Shown: positions 47,671 to 62,221, numbered from the stretch's first letter. The stretch is 64,000 bases of DNA from Mesobacillus zeae (GCF_003570705.1 NZ_QWVT01000018.1:84020-148019), one strand, 5' to 3'. The notes: a model not told the origin generated them from the letters alone. Translations and numbers: made by a program.

Positions 47671-47699
47671 AAAACTCGCTGCCTGGCAGCGAGTTTTTT
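47671..47699. terminator. Bidirectional terminator between crh and clpP
   Basis: AAAACTCGCTGCC and GGCAGCGAGTTTTTT form a near-perfect palindrome with A- and T-runs on both sides. It can end crh on the plus strand and clpP, whose stop is 7 bp away, on the minus strand. Confidence 0.85.
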
Positions 47700-47705
47700 G
47701 CAATT

Positions 47706-48308
47706 TTATTTATTTGTTCCTTCATTTGGATTGCGTTTCACGATATGGTCAACGAGGCCATATTCTTTAGCGCGGTCTGCAGTCATGAAGTTATCGCGCT
47801 CTGTGTCGCGCTGAATTACTTCAAGCGACTGGCCAGTGCGTTCAGAAAGGATGTTGTTCAGCTTGTCGCGAAGGAAAAGAATACGCTTGGCGGCAATTTC
47901 GATTTCAGTTGCCTGACCCTGCGCTCCGCCGAGTGGCTGATGAATCATAACTTCTGCGTTTGGAAGGGCATAACGCTTGCCTTTTGTACCAGCTGCAAGC
48001 AGGAATGCACCCATGGATGCAGCCATCCCGATGCAGATTGTCTGGACATTTGGCTTGATAAATTGCATTGTATCATAAATCGCCATGCCTGCTGTGATGC
48101 TTCCGCCTGGGCTGTTGATGTAGATGGAAATGTCTTTCTCTGGGTTTTCTGCATCAAGGAAAAGAAGCTGTGCAACGATCGAGTTGGCTACTTGGTCGTC
48201 AATCGCGCTTCCAAGCATGATGATGCGGTCTTTTAGCAATCGTGAATAAATATCGTAAGCGCGTTCGCCCCGATTTGTCTGTTCAATGACTGTAGGAATC
48301 AAGTTCAT
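47706..48308 (-). CDS. clpP: ATP-dependent Clp protease proteolytic subunit
   Basis: A 200-residue serine peptidase forming the tetradecameric chamber used with ClpC, ClpX or ClpE. The catalytic triad is intact: Ser98 (GMAASMG), His123 (MIHQPLGG) and Asp172 (TERDNFM). AGGAGGAACACAGA precedes the ATG. Its promoter overlaps a CtsR box, so it belongs to the heat-shock regulon. Confidence 0.97.
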   Translation of the reverse strand: MNLIPTVIEQTNRGERAYDIYSRLLKDRIIMLGSAIDDQVANSIVAQLLFLDAENPEKDISIYINSPGGSITAGMAIYDTMQFIKPNVQTICIGMAASMGAFLLAAGTKGKRYALPNAEVMIHQPLGGAQGQATEIEIAAKRILFLRDKLNNILSERTGQSLEVIQRDTERDNFMTADRAKEYGLVDHIVKRNPNEGTNK

Positions 48309-48387
48309 ATTCTGTGTTCCTCCTTTAATCCTAAGGTTTGCTGGGTTGCGGCTACTCGCCCCACACCAGGGAATCTATGTACTGTTA

Positions 48388-48417
48388 ATGATACACCGAT
48401 GGTCAATAAAGGTCAAA
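48388..48417 (-). promoter_or_regulatory. clpP promoter overlapped by a CtsR operator
   Basis: On the minus strand TTGACC (48411-48416), a 17-bp spacer and TATCAT (48388-48393) form the promoter. The plus-strand sequence GGTCAATAAAGGTCAAA (48401-48417) is a CtsR heptad direct repeat covering the -35 and spacer. CtsR would block polymerase until heat or arginine-kinase-linked stress removes it. Confidence 0.85.
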
Positions 48418-48523
48418 CGAATCACTCTTGCCAGCGCAGGGAAAGTTTCGACACAAAGAGCTGGCAAAAAACAACTGTCTTTCCATCTTACCCACCCCTC
48501 CAGTTTTTAAACTGAAAAACAGC

Positions 48524-48552
48524 TTGCATTATCGATCTCTATCACCTATAAT
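48524..48552 (+). promoter_or_regulatory. Promoter of the tRNA-Arg gene
   Basis: TTGCAT (48524-48529), a 17-bp spacer and TATAAT (48547-48552) lie 45 bp before the tRNA. Confidence 0.7.
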
Positions 48553-48596
48553 AGGTAAACGTAACACCAACCAGCTTTTCCAATATAATAATATAT

Positions 48597-48668
48597 GCCC
48601 TCGTGGTGCAACGGATAGCACGTAAGATTCCGGTTCTTGAGATGTGGGTTCGATTCCTGCCGAGGGCG
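48597..48668 (+). tRNA. tRNA-Arg (anticodon CCG)
   Basis: The cloverleaf folds completely. The acceptor GCCCTCG pairs with CGAGGGC (discriminator G), the D stem is GTGC/GCAC, the anticodon stem is TAAGA/TCTTG with loop TTCCGGT (anticodon CCG, reading CGG), and the T arm is GTGGG-TTCGATT-CCTGC. CCA is not encoded. A single tRNA at this place resembles the lone trnQ-Arg of B. subtilis. A hairpin with a T-run (48677-48718) ends the transcript. Confidence 0.93.
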
Positions 48669-48676
48669 CTAACAAT

Positions 48677-48718
48677 AAAAGCATTTTTCGCAATACGCGA
48701 GAAGTGCTTTTATTTTTA
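48677..48718 (+). terminator. Terminator of tRNA-Arg
   Basis: AAAAGCATTTTTCGC pairs imperfectly with GCGAGAAGTGCTTTT, followed by ATTTTTATC. Confidence 0.65.
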
Positions 48719-48850
48719 TCTTTTATTCCACAAATGAGGGAGCTCCTGCCTCCTTTTAAGTGTTTTTGTGTCAGAATTGTGAACTGACAGGATATTTTTC
48801 ATTCCGCTTCCGGCCATTATCATGTAAAATGAGGGCAGGAGGCGATGGGG

Positions 48851-50197
48851 ATGGATTTAAAGGCCGGGTTATGGCAAAAGCAGACCTTGAAATTGGCGAT
48901 GACGCAGGAGCTTTCGCAGGCGATTGCGCTGTTGCAGTATTCTGCCCAGGAGCTTGCCGCTTTTTTGGAAGATAAAATGGTGGAAAATCCCCTGCTTCAG
49001 GTTGATTATAAGAATATAAAATCGGTCGATCCAAGACTGGGAAGAGAAAGGAAGTCCAGTGCTTCCGGCAGTTCTGGCGGACAGGGACAGAAAAATTGGA
49101 TAGAACAAATTGGGCAGACTTCAGAAACGCTACAGGACCATTTAGCGTTTCAGCTGAACATGATGGCTGTATCACCTTTAGAGCGTAAAGTGATTCAGGT
49201 GTTTATCGAATCTATAGATGAAAACGGTTACTTGGGAACAGACTGCGAGGAAGCCGGTAAAAGATACAATACTAGTCTGGAGGAAGTGGAGCGCTGCCTG
49301 TCGATCCTGCAGGGAATGGAACCAGCGGGCATCGGGGCAAGGGGATTGCAGGAATGTCTGCTTCTCCAGCTTGAACGAAAAATCTGCTGCCCGGAGAGCG
49401 AGTTAGCGTATGCAATTATCCAACAGCACTTTCTCCTTTTCGCTGAGAAAAAATGGAAAATGCTTGCGAAGCTGATGAAAACGGATTTAAAAGCAATCCA
49501 AAAAGCATTCGACTATGTCCAGTCTCTTAATCCAAGGCCCGGTGCTATTTTTCAAAGTGAAAAGGCAGCCTACGTGGTCCCAGATGTCGTGGTGAGGATT
49601 GAGGATGGTGCTTTGACGGTGAGCCTGTTCAATGGCACTGTGCCGAAAGTAACCTTCAACCAGGGTTACTATCAGCAAATGGCTGCACATCAGGACGCGG
49701 AAGTATCGCGGTTCTTACAGGAAAAGCAAAGCGATTACCAATGGATTTTGAAAAGCCTTGAGCAGCGAAATGAAACCTTGATGAAAGTCTCACTTAAAAT
49801 AGTGGAAAAACAGCATAACTTCTTTTTTCATGGTCCATCATGCCTTAACCCGATGACAATGAAGGAAGTTGCTGATGAACTGGGCATCCATGAATCAACT
49901 GTGAGCAGGGCTGTTCGCGAAAAGTATATGCAGACACCGCTTGGTACTTTTGAGTTGAAATCATTCTTCTCCAGCTCCATTAAGACGACAGAACATGAAC
50001 AAACCTCATCCCGCCAGGCTAAAGCGGGGATTGGCCGGCTGATTAAAGGGGAAAATAAACAAAGCCCGTTGTCAGACCAGGAAATCGTCAGCCTTTTAAA
50101 GGAACAGGACGGCATTGTCCTGTCGCGCCGCACTGTTGCAAAATACAGGGAGCAGCTAGGGATTGCATCATCCTCGAAAAGGAAACGGTTTGAATAG
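48851..50197 (+). CDS. rpoN: RNA polymerase sigma-54 factor (SigL)
   Basis: A 448-residue sigma-54. The N-terminal glutamine/leucine-rich activator region (TLKLAMTQELSQAIALLQYS, region I) is followed by the core-binding region and the DNA-binding domain (LGIHESTVSRAVREKYMQTP). The RpoN box is LSRRTVAKYREQLGI. I chose ATG 48851, 8 nt from AGGAGG. ATG 48845 is too close to it. It directs transcription of activator-dependent catabolic operons; no -24/-12 promoter was noticed in this window. Confidence 0.93.
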   Translation: MDLKAGLWQKQTLKLAMTQELSQAIALLQYSAQELAAFLEDKMVENPLLQVDYKNIKSVDPRLGRERKSSASGSSGGQGQKNWIEQIGQTSETLQDHLAFQLNMMAVSPLERKVIQVFIESIDENGYLGTDCEEAGKRYNTSLEEVERCLSILQGMEPAGIGARGLQECLLLQLERKICCPESELAYAIIQQHFLLFAEKKWKMLAKLMKTDLKAIQKAFDYVQSLNPRPGAIFQSEKAAYVVPDVVVRIEDGALTVSLFNGTVPKVTFNQGYYQQMAAHQDAEVSRFLQEKQSDYQWILKSLEQRNETLMKVSLKIVEKQHNFFFHGPSCLNPMTMKEVADELGIHESTVSRAVREKYMQTPLGTFELKSFFSSSIKTTEHEQTSSRQAKAGIGRLIKGENKQSPLSDQEIVSLLKEQDGIVLSRRTVAKYREQLGIASSSKRKRFE

Positions 50198-50221
50198 ATA
50201 AACACAGGCAGGGTGAACGGA

Positions 50222-50482
50222 ATGAAAAGAACAGTTACGCTTTATATGAGGGAACGCTGCCATTTATGCAGTGATGCCCTGGTTTTACTTCAAGGTCTCC
50301 AGCAAGGCTGGAACTTTGACATATGGGAAGTCGATATTGACAAGGATGATTGCCTTGTTGAAAAGTATGGAATCTCCATTCCTGTCATCGAACTGGAAGG
50401 GGAAGAAATCCAGTGGGGCATTGTTGACAAAAATGCCATCATTGAAGCGTTTTCAAGAAAAAACATTGAGTTTATTGGTTGA
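50222..50482 (+). CDS. Glutaredoxin-like thiol protein
   Basis: An 86-residue thioredoxin-fold protein with a CHLC redox pair near the N-terminus (YMRERCHLCSDALVLLQ) and the cis-proline in SIPVIELEGEEI. GGCAGGGTGAACGG precedes ATG 50222. It lies between sigL and cggR, and a strong terminator (50493-50535) follows. Its partner is unknown; a general thiol-disulfide role is inferred. Confidence 0.8.
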   Translation: MKRTVTLYMRERCHLCSDALVLLQGLQQGWNFDIWEVDIDKDDCLVEKYGISIPVIELEGEEIQWGIVDKNAIIEAFSRKNIEFIG

Positions 50483-50535
50483 ACTCGCGTTTCACTCCTG
50501 CTAGAATGAAATTGTAGCGGGAGTGATTTTTTTTT
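50479..50535 (+). promoter_or_regulatory. cggR promoter nested in the upstream terminator
   Basis: The terminator stem is CACTCCTGCTA (50493-50503) with TAGCGGGAGTG (50515-50525) and T9. A SigA promoter, TTGAAC (50479-50484), 17 bp, TAGAAT (50502-50507), overlaps the left arm. Transcripts would start near 50514, at the right arm, so they lack the left arm and escape termination. Read-through from the glutaredoxin gene is stopped. Confidence 0.65.
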
Positions 50536-50543
50536 ACATCGAG

Positions 50544-50579
50544 TGGGACATAATATGTCTAACCGGGACATATAGCGAC
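50544..50579 (+). promoter_or_regulatory. CggR operator
   Basis: TGGGAC-N6-TGTC-N4-CGGGAC-N6-CGAC matches, in spacing and nearly in all bases, the tandem CggR operator of B. subtilis (CGGGAC-N6-TGTC-N4 repeated). It lies downstream of the predicted start and 39 bp before cggR. CggR bound here blocks elongation until fructose-1,6-bisphosphate loosens it. Confidence 0.9.
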
Positions 50580-50618
50580 CAGCTAATTTTATCCCATCAT
50601 AAAAAGGAGAATATCATC

Positions 50619-51641
50619 ATGTATTCCATTCTTGATATTCAAAAAAGAATTATGCCCGATTTAGTTGAGGTTATGCAAAAACGGTTCCAGATTCTTCAAT
50701 ACATAAATGTAATGCAACCAGTAGGAAGAAGGAGCCTTTCCGGCAGCCTTGGCTTGACGGAGCGGGTGCTGCGGAGCGAAGTTGAATTCCTGAAGGAACA
50801 GGATCTCATTCGAATGTCCACACAGGGAATGAGCCTAACTGAAGAAGGGAAAGATATTCTCGACGGCCTCGAACGAATAATGAGGGAAATAACGGGTATA
50901 AGCAGACTAGAGGCGCAGCTTAAGGCTAAAATGGGCATCAGGAAAGTCGTGGTTGTACCTGGAGACAGCGATAAATCCCCGTGGGTGAAAAGTGAATTAG
51001 GAAATGCATGTGCCGCATGTATGAAAGATGCTCTCCGTGAACATGATATTATCGCAGTGACTGGCGGATCGACAATGGCGGCAGTAGCCGAAATGCTGCC
51101 AGCGGATTTTGGGGAGAAAAACCTCCTGTTTGTACCTGCAAGAGGCGGAGTCGGCGAAGACGTGAAGAACCAGGCTAACAGCGTCTCGGCAAACATGGCG
51201 GACAGGACCGGTTCCAGGCACAGAGTCTTTTATGTACCCGACCAGGTCAGCAGCCAGATATACGAATCTTTCACCCAGGAGCCTTATGTAAATGAAGTGC
51301 TGGGATTAATTAAATCTGCAAGCATGGTATTACATGGTATTGGTGATGCTATAACAATGGCAGAACGGCGGAATACAAACGAGGCTGACATGGAGAAAAT
51401 CGTCAAAGGAAAAGGCGTTGCCGAAGCTTTTGGCTATTACTTCAACGAGGATGGGGAAATTGTCCACAAAGTACAGACAATTGGCCTTCAGCTCGACGAC
51501 CTTGAATCGATTCAGCACGTATACGCCGTAGCAGGCGGATTTTCCAAGGCAAAAGCCATCAGATCGTATATGAAACAGGCCCCGGCGTCCACCATCCTGA
51601 TTACGGATGAAGGAGCAGCAAGAAATTTGGTACAAGGGTAG
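50619..51641 (+). CDS. cggR: Central glycolytic genes regulator CggR
   Basis: A 340-residue SorC/DeoR-family repressor. The N-terminal winged helix-turn-helix (RRSLSGSLGLTERVLRSEVE) is followed by a sugar-phosphate-binding domain (VVVPGDSDKSPWVKSELGNA, GGSTMAAVAEMLP, PARGGVGEDVKNQANSVSANMA). It represses its own operon and is induced by fructose-1,6-bisphosphate. I chose ATG 50619 with AAAGGAGA upstream. Length equals the B. subtilis protein. Confidence 0.94.
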   Translation: MYSILDIQKRIMPDLVEVMQKRFQILQYINVMQPVGRRSLSGSLGLTERVLRSEVEFLKEQDLIRMSTQGMSLTEEGKDILDGLERIMREITGISRLEAQLKAKMGIRKVVVVPGDSDKSPWVKSELGNACAACMKDALREHDIIAVTGGSTMAAVAEMLPADFGEKNLLFVPARGGVGEDVKNQANSVSANMADRTGSRHRVFYVPDQVSSQIYESFTQEPYVNEVLGLIKSASMVLHGIGDAITMAERRNTNEADMEKIVKGKGVAEAFGYYFNEDGEIVHKVQTIGLQLDDLESIQHVYAVAGGFSKAKAIRSYMKQAPASTILITDEGAARNLVQG

Positions 51642-51696
51642 TCCGGTTCCCGGACAGCCCATTATATAAATGAACCACTAAAAGAGGCACGAATAA

Positions 51697-52719
<1,023 letters not shown>

Positions 52720-52770
52720 TACCGAAAAAACCGTCACCCTGCAATGTCTTCCCTTAAAACGGGGAAAATA

Positions 52771-52800
52771 TTGGATTAACCTACTGTGAACGGATATAAT
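52771..52800 (+). promoter_or_regulatory. Candidate internal promoter before pgk
   Basis: TTGGAT (52771-52776), an 18-bp spacer and TATAAT (52795-52800) lie in the 169-bp gap between gapA and pgk. It would let pgk-eno be made without cggR-gapA, as the lower pathway is needed in gluconeogenesis. Confidence 0.6.
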
Positions 52801-52810
52801 GATATGGTAT

Positions 52811-52847
52811 GAAAAGGGGAGCGGGGACCAATCCCCTCTCCCTTTTC
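52811..52847 (+). promoter_or_regulatory. GC-rich stem-loop between gapA and pgk
   Basis: GAAAAGGG (52811-52818) pairs with CCCTTTTC (52840-52847), and inside it GGGG (52823-52826) pairs with CCCC (52833-52836). It begins about 10 nt after the predicted pgk transcript start and is not followed by a true T-run. It may stabilise or process the mRNA, or act as a weak attenuator. Confidence 0.5.
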
Positions 52848-52888
52848 TATTTAAATTGGAATTACCATTTCTGAAGGAGGTCCCTGCC

Positions 52889-54073
52889 TTGAATAAAAAA
52901 ACGGTCAAAGATGTGGACGTACAAGGAAAGCGTGTATTTTGCCGCGTTGACTTTAACGTTCCGATGAAGGATGGTCAAGTTACTGATGAAACAAGAATCC
53001 GTGCAGCACTGCCGACAATCAATTATTTGTCCGGACAGGGTGCAAAGGTCATTCTGGCCAGCCACCTAGGACGCCCGAAAGGCAAAGTAGTTGAAGAAAT
53101 GCGTTTGACAGCTGTTGCGGAACGTCTTACAAGTCTGATTGGCAAAGATGTGAAGAAAACAGATGAAGCGTATGGTGATGCTGTTAAAAACGAAATCGCC
53201 TCAATGAACAATGGTGATATCCTCTTACTGGAGAATGTCCGCTTTTACCCTGGCGAAGAGAAAAATGATCCGGAGCTTGCGAAGGAATTCGCAGCACTTG
53301 CAGACATTTATGTGAATGATGCTTTCGGCGCTGCGCACCGTGCGCATGCTTCGACTGAAGGCATTGCGAAGCATATTCCTGCAGTGTCAGGATTCTTGAT
53401 GGAGAAAGAGCTCGAAGTTCTTGGAAAAGCACTTTCCAATCCTGAACGGCCTTTCACAGCGATTATTGGAGGAGCTAAGGTAAAAGACAAAATCGGTGTT
53501 ATCGAAAACCTGCTTGAAAAAGTGGACAATTTGATCATCGGCGGCGGACTTGCCTATACTTTCATTAAAGCACAGGGCCACGAAATCGGAAAATCCCTGC
53601 TTGAAAAAGATAAAATTGATCTTGCAAAATCCTTTATGGAAAAAGCAAAAGAAAAAGGCGTCAATTTCTATATGCCTGTCGATGCAATCATTGCTGACGA
53701 CTTCTCGGAGAATGCAAATTCAAGAACTGTTTCAATTGAAGAAATCCCTTCTGATTGGGAAGCGCTTGATATCGGCCCGAAAACAGCCGAGCTTTACCGG
53801 GATGTCATCATGAAGTCCAAGCTTGTTATTTGGAACGGACCAATGGGTGTGTTTGAAATAGATAAGTTTGCAGAGGGAACAAAAGCTGTTGCCAAGGCGC
53901 TGGCAGATAGCACTGATACATACTCAGTGATTGGCGGCGGCGACTCAGCAGCTGCGGTTGAAAAATTCAACCTGGCTGACAAGATGAGCCATATTTCCAC
54001 AGGCGGAGGAGCTTCGCTTGAATTCATGGAAGGCAAAGCCCTTCCAGGCGTAGTCGCCCTTAACGATAAGTAA
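52889..54073 (+). CDS. pgk: Phosphoglycerate kinase
   Basis: A 394-residue enzyme making ATP from 1,3-bisphosphoglycerate. Signature [20 protein letters not shown], the substrate His/Arg motif SHLGRPKGK, the nucleotide loop GGGLAYTF and the C-terminal [15 protein letters not shown] are present. The start is TTG at 52889 with AAGGAGG 8 nt upstream: [15 protein letters not shown] is the usual N-terminus. Confidence 0.96.
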   Translation: MNKKTVKDVDVQGKRVFCRVDFNVPMKDGQVTDETRIRAALPTINYLSGQGAKVILASHLGRPKGKVVEEMRLTAVAERLTSLIGKDVKKTDEAYGDAVKNEIASMNNGDILLLENVRFYPGEEKNDPELAKEFAALADIYVNDAFGAAHRAHASTEGIAKHIPAVSGFLMEKELEVLGKALSNPERPFTAIIGGAKVKDKIGVIENLLEKVDNLIIGGGLAYTFIKAQGHEIGKSLLEKDKIDLAKSFMEKAKEKGVNFYMPVDAIIADDFSENANSRTVSIEEIPSDWEALDIGPKTAELYRDVIMKSKLVIWNGPMGVFEIDKFAEGTKAVAKALADSTDTYSVIGGGDSAAAVEKFNLADKMSHISTGGGASLEFMEGKALPGVVALNDK

Positions 54074-57780
<3,707 letters not shown>

Positions 57781-57791
57781 TTCATAAAATG

Positions 57792-57825
57792 AAAACCGCC
57801 GGCAGATGTGCCGGCGGTTTTGTCT
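57792..57825 (+). terminator. Terminator of the glycolytic operon
   Basis: AAAACCGCCGGCA (57792-57804) pairs perfectly with TGCCGGCGGTTTT (57809-57821) around GATG. Confidence 0.9.
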
Positions 57826-57962
57826 GTCTAGAAACTACTTAGAATGACCAGTCCCGAAATATACAATGGGGCAGCGTAAACCTGCCGATTGCGATAAAGA
57901 AACGTACTGGCGGTTTTTATATACCTTTCTATTCATCAGCACCTGTGAGCGCTAAGTCCGCT

Positions 57963-57993
57963 ATTGTACCCTGCCTGAAAATGTGATAAATTT
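57963..57993 (+). promoter_or_regulatory. Candidate promoter of secG
   Basis: TTGTAC, a 17-bp spacer and TAAATT lie about 40 bp before the secG start. The rest of the 250-bp gap after the eno terminator shows nothing recognisable. Confidence 0.5.
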
Positions 57994-58032
57994 AAAATAC
58001 TGTTAGTTGCAGGTTTTTCAGGAGGTGTACTC

Positions 58033-58266
58033 ATGCATATCTTTTTAGTGACGTTGCTAGTGATCGTCTGTATTTCTCTTATTGTTGTTGTCCTGCTGCA
58101 ATCTAGCCGCAGTACTGGCCTCTCCGGGGCAATTTCTGGCGGCGCCGAGCAATTGTTCGGCAAACAAAAAGCAAGGGGAATCGACTTGATCCTCCACAGG
58201 ATCACAGTAGTTCTCTCAGTTCTGTTTTTTGTTCTCACCATTGCTGTAACTTATTTCAAACTGTAA
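58033..58266 (+). CDS. secG: Preprotein translocase subunit SecG
   Basis: A 77-residue protein with two membrane helices ([24 protein letters not shown] start and [19 protein letters not shown]). The SecG loop [20 protein letters not shown] lies between them. It assists SecYE during protein export. GGAGGTGTACTC precedes the ATG. Gene order secG-est-rnr-smpB-ssrA is conserved in Bacillus. Confidence 0.93.
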   Translation: MHIFLVTLLVIVCISLIVVVLLQSSRSTGLSGAISGGAEQLFGKQKARGIDLILHRITVVLSVLFFVLTIAVTYFKL

Positions 58267-58449
58267 TTCAATGAGTGTTTTGCGACCCGGCTTCAAGCGA
58301 ATGCCGGGTTTTTGTGTTGTTTATTGGGCTTTCTGCCGGTTTAAAGGCGTATTTCTGGCATGTTGGCGTAACGTTTGTTAAAACTAAAAGTGATGGGAAA
58401 AGAAGAATATCATCAGAGAATATCTATTAGGCAAAGGGAGTTATTTGAA

Positions 58450-59196
58450 ATGAGAAAACTGGTTCCAAAACCATTCACTTTTAAAGCTAGCAAACGGGCC
58501 GTATTGCTTCTTCACGGTTTTACCGGGAATTCAGCCGATGTCCGGATGCTTGGCCGATTTTTACAAAGGAAAGGGTACACATGTCATGCCCCTGTCTATA
58601 AAGGGCATGGGGTTGAGCCTGAGGAACTTGTACTTGCAGGGCCTGAAGACTGGTGGAAGGATGTAAGTGAAGCGTACAATTTTCTTAAAGACGAAGGGTA
58701 CGAGGAAATCGCAGTTGCTGGCCTGTCGCTAGGCGGCGTTTTCTCCCTGAAGCTTGGTTACACCGTTCCGGTAAAGGGTATCGTAACAATGTGTGCACCA
58801 ATGTACATAAAGAGCGAAGGAACGATGTACGAAGGTGTACTGGAGTACGCCAGGGAATATAAAAGGCTTGAAGGCAAAACGAAAGAACAGATTGAGGAAG
58901 AGATGGAAGCTTTCAAGAAGACGCCAATGACAACACTGAAAGCTTTACAGGGACTGATCAGCGATGTCCGCAAGCATGTTGACATGATCTATGCGCCTGC
59001 ATTTGTTATCCAGGCGCGGCAAGATCATATGATCAACCCGGACAGCGCCAATATCATCTTTAACGAGATTGAATCAATTGAAAAAGAAATCAAGTGGTAT
59101 GAGGAGTCAGGCCATGCGATTACTTTTGATAAAGAACGGGACCAGCTCCATGAAGATGTTTATGCGTTTTTAGAAAAGCTAAATTGGAAAGAATAG
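58450..59196 (+). CDS. est: Carboxylesterase (Est30/YvaK type)
   Basis: A 248-residue alpha/beta hydrolase. The nucleophile is Ser93 in [10 protein letters not shown], the acid is in [11 protein letters not shown], the His is in [10 protein letters not shown], and the oxyanion region is [12 protein letters not shown]. It matches Geobacillus Est30 in length and motifs and hydrolyses short-chain esters in the cytoplasm. I chose ATG 58450 with AAAGGGAG 9 nt upstream, dropping 25 upstream codons that are in frame. Confidence 0.9.
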   Translation: MRKLVPKPFTFKASKRAVLLLHGFTGNSADVRMLGRFLQRKGYTCHAPVYKGHGVEPEELVLAGPEDWWKDVSEAYNFLKDEGYEEIAVAGLSLGGVFSLKLGYTVPVKGIVTMCAPMYIKSEGTMYEGVLEYAREYKRLEGKTKEQIEEEMEAFKKTPMTTLKALQGLISDVRKHVDMIYAPAFVIQARQDHMINPDSANIIFNEIESIEKEIKWYEESGHAITFDKERDQLHEDVYAFLEKLNWKE

Positions 59197-59247
59197 AAGT
59201 ATGTGTGCTAGGCTGGCCACTGAATTTACCTAAAGGGAGGGATTTAT

Positions 59248-61584
59248 ATGGAAGAAAACATTAAAGAGCATGTGGACAGATTGCTTCATTACATGAAAGA
59301 TGAAGCATATAAACCATTGACCGTCCAGGAGCTGGAGCAGGCTTTGGGCATAGATGATTCCGCAGTGTTCAAGGATTTCGTCAAGGCGCTTGTCGCTATG
59401 GAGGAAAAAGGGATTGTTGTCAGGACTAGAAGCAATCGCTATGGACTTCCGGGAAAAATGAATCTTGTCCGCGGAAAGCTGACAGGTCATGCGAAGGGCT
59501 TTGCTTTTGTCATACCTGAGGAGCAGGGTGTGGATGATATTTTCATTCCGCCAAATGAGACAAACAATGCCATGCACGGGGACATCGTCCTTGCACGGGT
59601 TTCACCGGAATCGGCTGGACAGCGTCGCGAAGGAACGATTATCAGGATTCTTGAGCGCGGCGTTCAACAGGTTGTCGGGACTTATACGGAAAGCCGGCAC
59701 TTTGGATTTGTCATCCCGGATGACAAGAAGCTGACAAGTGATATTTTTATACCGAAAGAGGCATCTGGCGGAGCTGTGGAAGGGCATAAGGTTGTTGTAA
59801 AGCTGACATCCTACCCTGAAGGACGGAAAAGTGCCGAAGGGGAAGTTGTTGCCATCCTTGGCCACAAGAATGATCCAGGTGTTGATATCCTGTCCGTTAT
59901 CCACAAGCACGGACTTCCACAGGAATTCCCTGCTGAAGTTCTCAACCAGGCCAACTCGACGCCTGACAGCATCGACGAAAGTGAACTTGCTAATCGCCGC
60001 GATCTGCGAAACGAAACGATTGTCACGATTGATGGTGCGGATGCGAAGGACCTTGATGATGCGGTTACCGTCACTAAGCTTGAGAATGGCAACTATAAAC
60101 TTGGCGTCCATATTGCCGATGTAACTTACTATGTCCGCGAAGGCTCGGCAATCGATGCAGAGGCAGAGGAGCGGGGCACTAGCGTATATTTGGTCGACAG
60201 GGTTATCCCGATGATTCCACACAGGCTGTCTAATGGCATCTGTTCATTGAATCCAAAGGTCGACAGGCTAACACTTAGCTGTAATATGGAAATCACCCAG
60301 GATGGCGAAGTTGTGGACCATGAGATCTACCAAAGCGTCATCAAGACAACCGAGCGGATGACTTACTATGATGTGAACAAAATCCTTGTCGATAAGGATG
60401 AAGAACTGCTCGGGAAATACGAGCCGCTCGTTCCAATGTTCGAATTGATGGAAGAATTGGCTGCGGTTCTCCGCGAAAAGAGGATGAAGCGAGGCGCCAT
60501 CGACTTTGATTTCAAAGAGTCGAAAGTGATTGTTGATGAAGATGGAAAACCGGCCGATGTCGTTATTCGTGAGCGTTCTGTTGCAGAGAAGCTGATTGAG
60601 GAATTCATGCTTGCGGCGAATGAAACAGTAGCGGAGCATTTTCATTGGATGGAAGTACCGTTCATTTACCGGATTCATGAGGACCCAAAAGAGGACAAGC
60701 TGCGGAGATTCTTTGAATTCATTACCAATTTTGGCTATATTGTCAAAGGAACAGCGAACTCCGTTCACCCTCGGGCATTGCAGGAGATTATTGAAGAGGT
60801 ACAGGGCAAGCCAGAAGAAATGGTGGTTTCAACTGTCATGCTGCGATCGATGCAGCAGGCGAAGTATTTCGAAGAAAGCCTTGGTCACTTCGGGCTGTCG
60901 ACTGACTATTATACCCACTTCACTTCACCGATTCGCCGCTACCCGGACTTGATTGTCCACAGGCTGATCCGCACGTATCTCATTGAAGGGAAGATTGACA
61001 ACGCGACACGGGAGAGATGGAACAGCATGCTTTCAGAAATCGCGAAGCATTCCTCGGACATGGAACGCAGAGCTGTTGAAGCCGAGCGGGAAACGGATGA
61101 ACTGAAGAAAGCCGAGTACATGGAAGACAAGATTGGCGAAGAGTATGACGGCATGATCAGTTCGGTAACGAACTTCGGAATGTTTGTCGAACTGCCAAAC
61201 ACGATTGAAGGGCTTGTCCATGTCAGTTACATGACGGATGACTATTATCGTTTTGATGATCGTCACTTCGCAATGATTGGTGAGCGGACGGGGAATGTTT
61301 TCCGTATTGGCGATGAAATTACGGTGCGTGTGATCAACGTGAACAAGGATGAGCGCTCCATCGACTTTGAAATCGTCGGCATGAAAGGCACCCGCCGTGA
61401 GCGGCCTTCAACGCCTCGCGTCTTCAAAACAGGAAGTACGGAAAAGAAGCCGCGCAGAGGCAGCGAAGGGCGTAACAACGGAGAGTCACCAAAGGAAAAT
61501 GGAAAAGCGCCAGGCAAGGCAGGCAAGGGGCGAAACAAGAAGTTCTTTGAAAACGCTCCAAAAGCCAAGCGAAAAAAACGCTAG
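59248..61584 (+). CDS. rnr: Ribonuclease R
   Basis: A 778-residue 3'-5' exoribonuclease. It has an N-terminal winged helix ([20 protein letters not shown]), two cold-shock domains and the RNB catalytic domain with the aspartate cluster ([16 protein letters not shown]). The S1 domain ([20 protein letters not shown]) and a lysine/arginine-rich tail complete it. It degrades structured RNA and helps tmRNA-linked decay of stalled messages, fitting its place before smpB-ssrA. GGGAGGGATTTAT precedes the ATG. Confidence 0.96.
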   Translation: MEENIKEHVDRLLHYMKDEAYKPLTVQELEQALGIDDSAVFKDFVKALVAMEEKGIVVRTRSNRYGLPGKMNLVRGKLTGHAKGFAFVIPEEQGVDDIFIPPNETNNAMHGDIVLARVSPESAGQRREGTIIRILERGVQQVVGTYTESRHFGFVIPDDKKLTSDIFIPKEASGGAVEGHKVVVKLTSYPEGRKSAEGEVVAILGHKNDPGVDILSVIHKHGLPQEFPAEVLNQANSTPDSIDESELANRRDLRNETIVTIDGADAKDLDDAVTVTKLENGNYKLGVHIADVTYYVREGSAIDAEAEERGTSVYLVDRVIPMIPHRLSNGICSLNPKVDRLTLSCNMEITQDGEVVDHEIYQSVIKTTERMTYYDVNKILVDKDEELLGKYEPLVPMFELMEELAAVLREKRMKRGAIDFDFKESKVIVDEDGKPADVVIRERSVAEKLIEEFMLAANETVAEHFHWMEVPFIYRIHEDPKEDKLRRFFEFITNFGYIVKGTANSVHPRALQEIIEEVQGKPEEMVVSTVMLRSMQQAKYFEESLGHFGLSTDYYTHFTSPIRRYPDLIVHRLIRTYLIEGKIDNATRERWNSMLSEIAKHSSDMERRAVEAERETDELKKAEYMEDKIGEEYDGMISSVTNFGMFVELPNTIEGLVHVSYMTDDYYRFDDRHFAMIGERTGNVFRIGDEITVRVINVNKDERSIDFEIVGMKGTRRERPSTPRVFKTGSTEKKPRRGSEGRNNGESPKENGKAPGKAGKGRNKKFFENAPKAKRKKR

Positions 61585-61608
61585 GTCCCTATTTAACACA
61601 CTAAAGCA

Positions 61609-61656
61609 GTGGGGGTCAGGCACCCTTTACCTCAGTAAAGGGTGCCTGACCCCCAC
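61609..61656. repeat. Perfect 22-bp inverted repeat (GTCAGGCACC palindrome)
   Basis: GTGGGGGTCAGGCACCCTTT-AC and its exact complement are separated by CTCA (arms 61609-61630 and 61635-61656). There is no T-run. GGGGGTCAGGCACC palindromes of this kind recur in Bacillaceae intergenic regions, so this looks like a mobile or REP-like palindrome rather than an rnr terminator. Confidence 0.7.
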
Positions 61657-61753
61657 CACGGCAGTGCATTAAAGCGCCCGCCATCTTGCACTTTTGCGGG
61701 GCCCTCGTTTTTGCTAAAATAGAGAGACAGTAGAGAGAAAGTAGGGGAGATTC

Positions 61754-62221
61754 ATGCCAAAAGGCGCTGGAAAGACGGTCGCCCAAAATAAAAAGGCCTA
61801 CCATGATTATTTTATTGAAGACACATACGAAACAGGAATCGTCCTGCAGGGAACAGAAATCAAAGCAATCAGGGCAGGCAGGGCCAACCTGAAAGATTCC
61901 TATGCCCGCATCCAGAATGGGGAAGTATGGCTTTACAGCATGCATATCAGTCCATATGAACAGGGCAACCGCTACAACCATGATCCTTTGCGGACCAGGA
62001 AACTTCTCCTTCATAAGCGGGAGATCGCAAAGCTGATCGGCGAAACAAAGGAAACGGGCTTTGCACTTGTCCCATTGAAGCTTTTCATGAAGGATGGCTA
62101 TGCGAAAATTCTGCTTGGCCTTGCAAGAGGGAAAAAGAAGTACGATAAGCGTGAAGACCTGAAAAAGAAAGAAGCAAAACGCGATATCGAGCGTGCATTC
62201 CGCGACCGGCAAAAAATGTAA
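61754..62221 (+). CDS. smpB: SsrA-binding protein SmpB
   Basis: A 155-residue partner of tmRNA. The OB-fold start [40 protein letters not shown] and the basic C-terminal tail ([20 protein letters not shown]) that mimics the codon-anticodon helix are present. GTAGGGGAGATTC precedes the ATG. ssrA follows 158 bp downstream. Confidence 0.96.
   Translation: MPKGAGKTVAQNKKAYHDYFIEDTYETGIVLQGTEIKAIRAGRANLKDSYARIQNGEVWLYSMHISPYEQGNRYNHDPLRTRKLLLHKREIAKLIGETKETGFALVPLKLFMKDGYAKILLGLARGKKKYDKREDLKKKEAKRDIERAFRDRQKM

Noticed and set aside
47658..48236. Long plus-strand frame opposite clpP
   Set aside because: It is the antisense of a complete, highly conserved clpP. The cysteine-rich product has no family features and no ribosome site.
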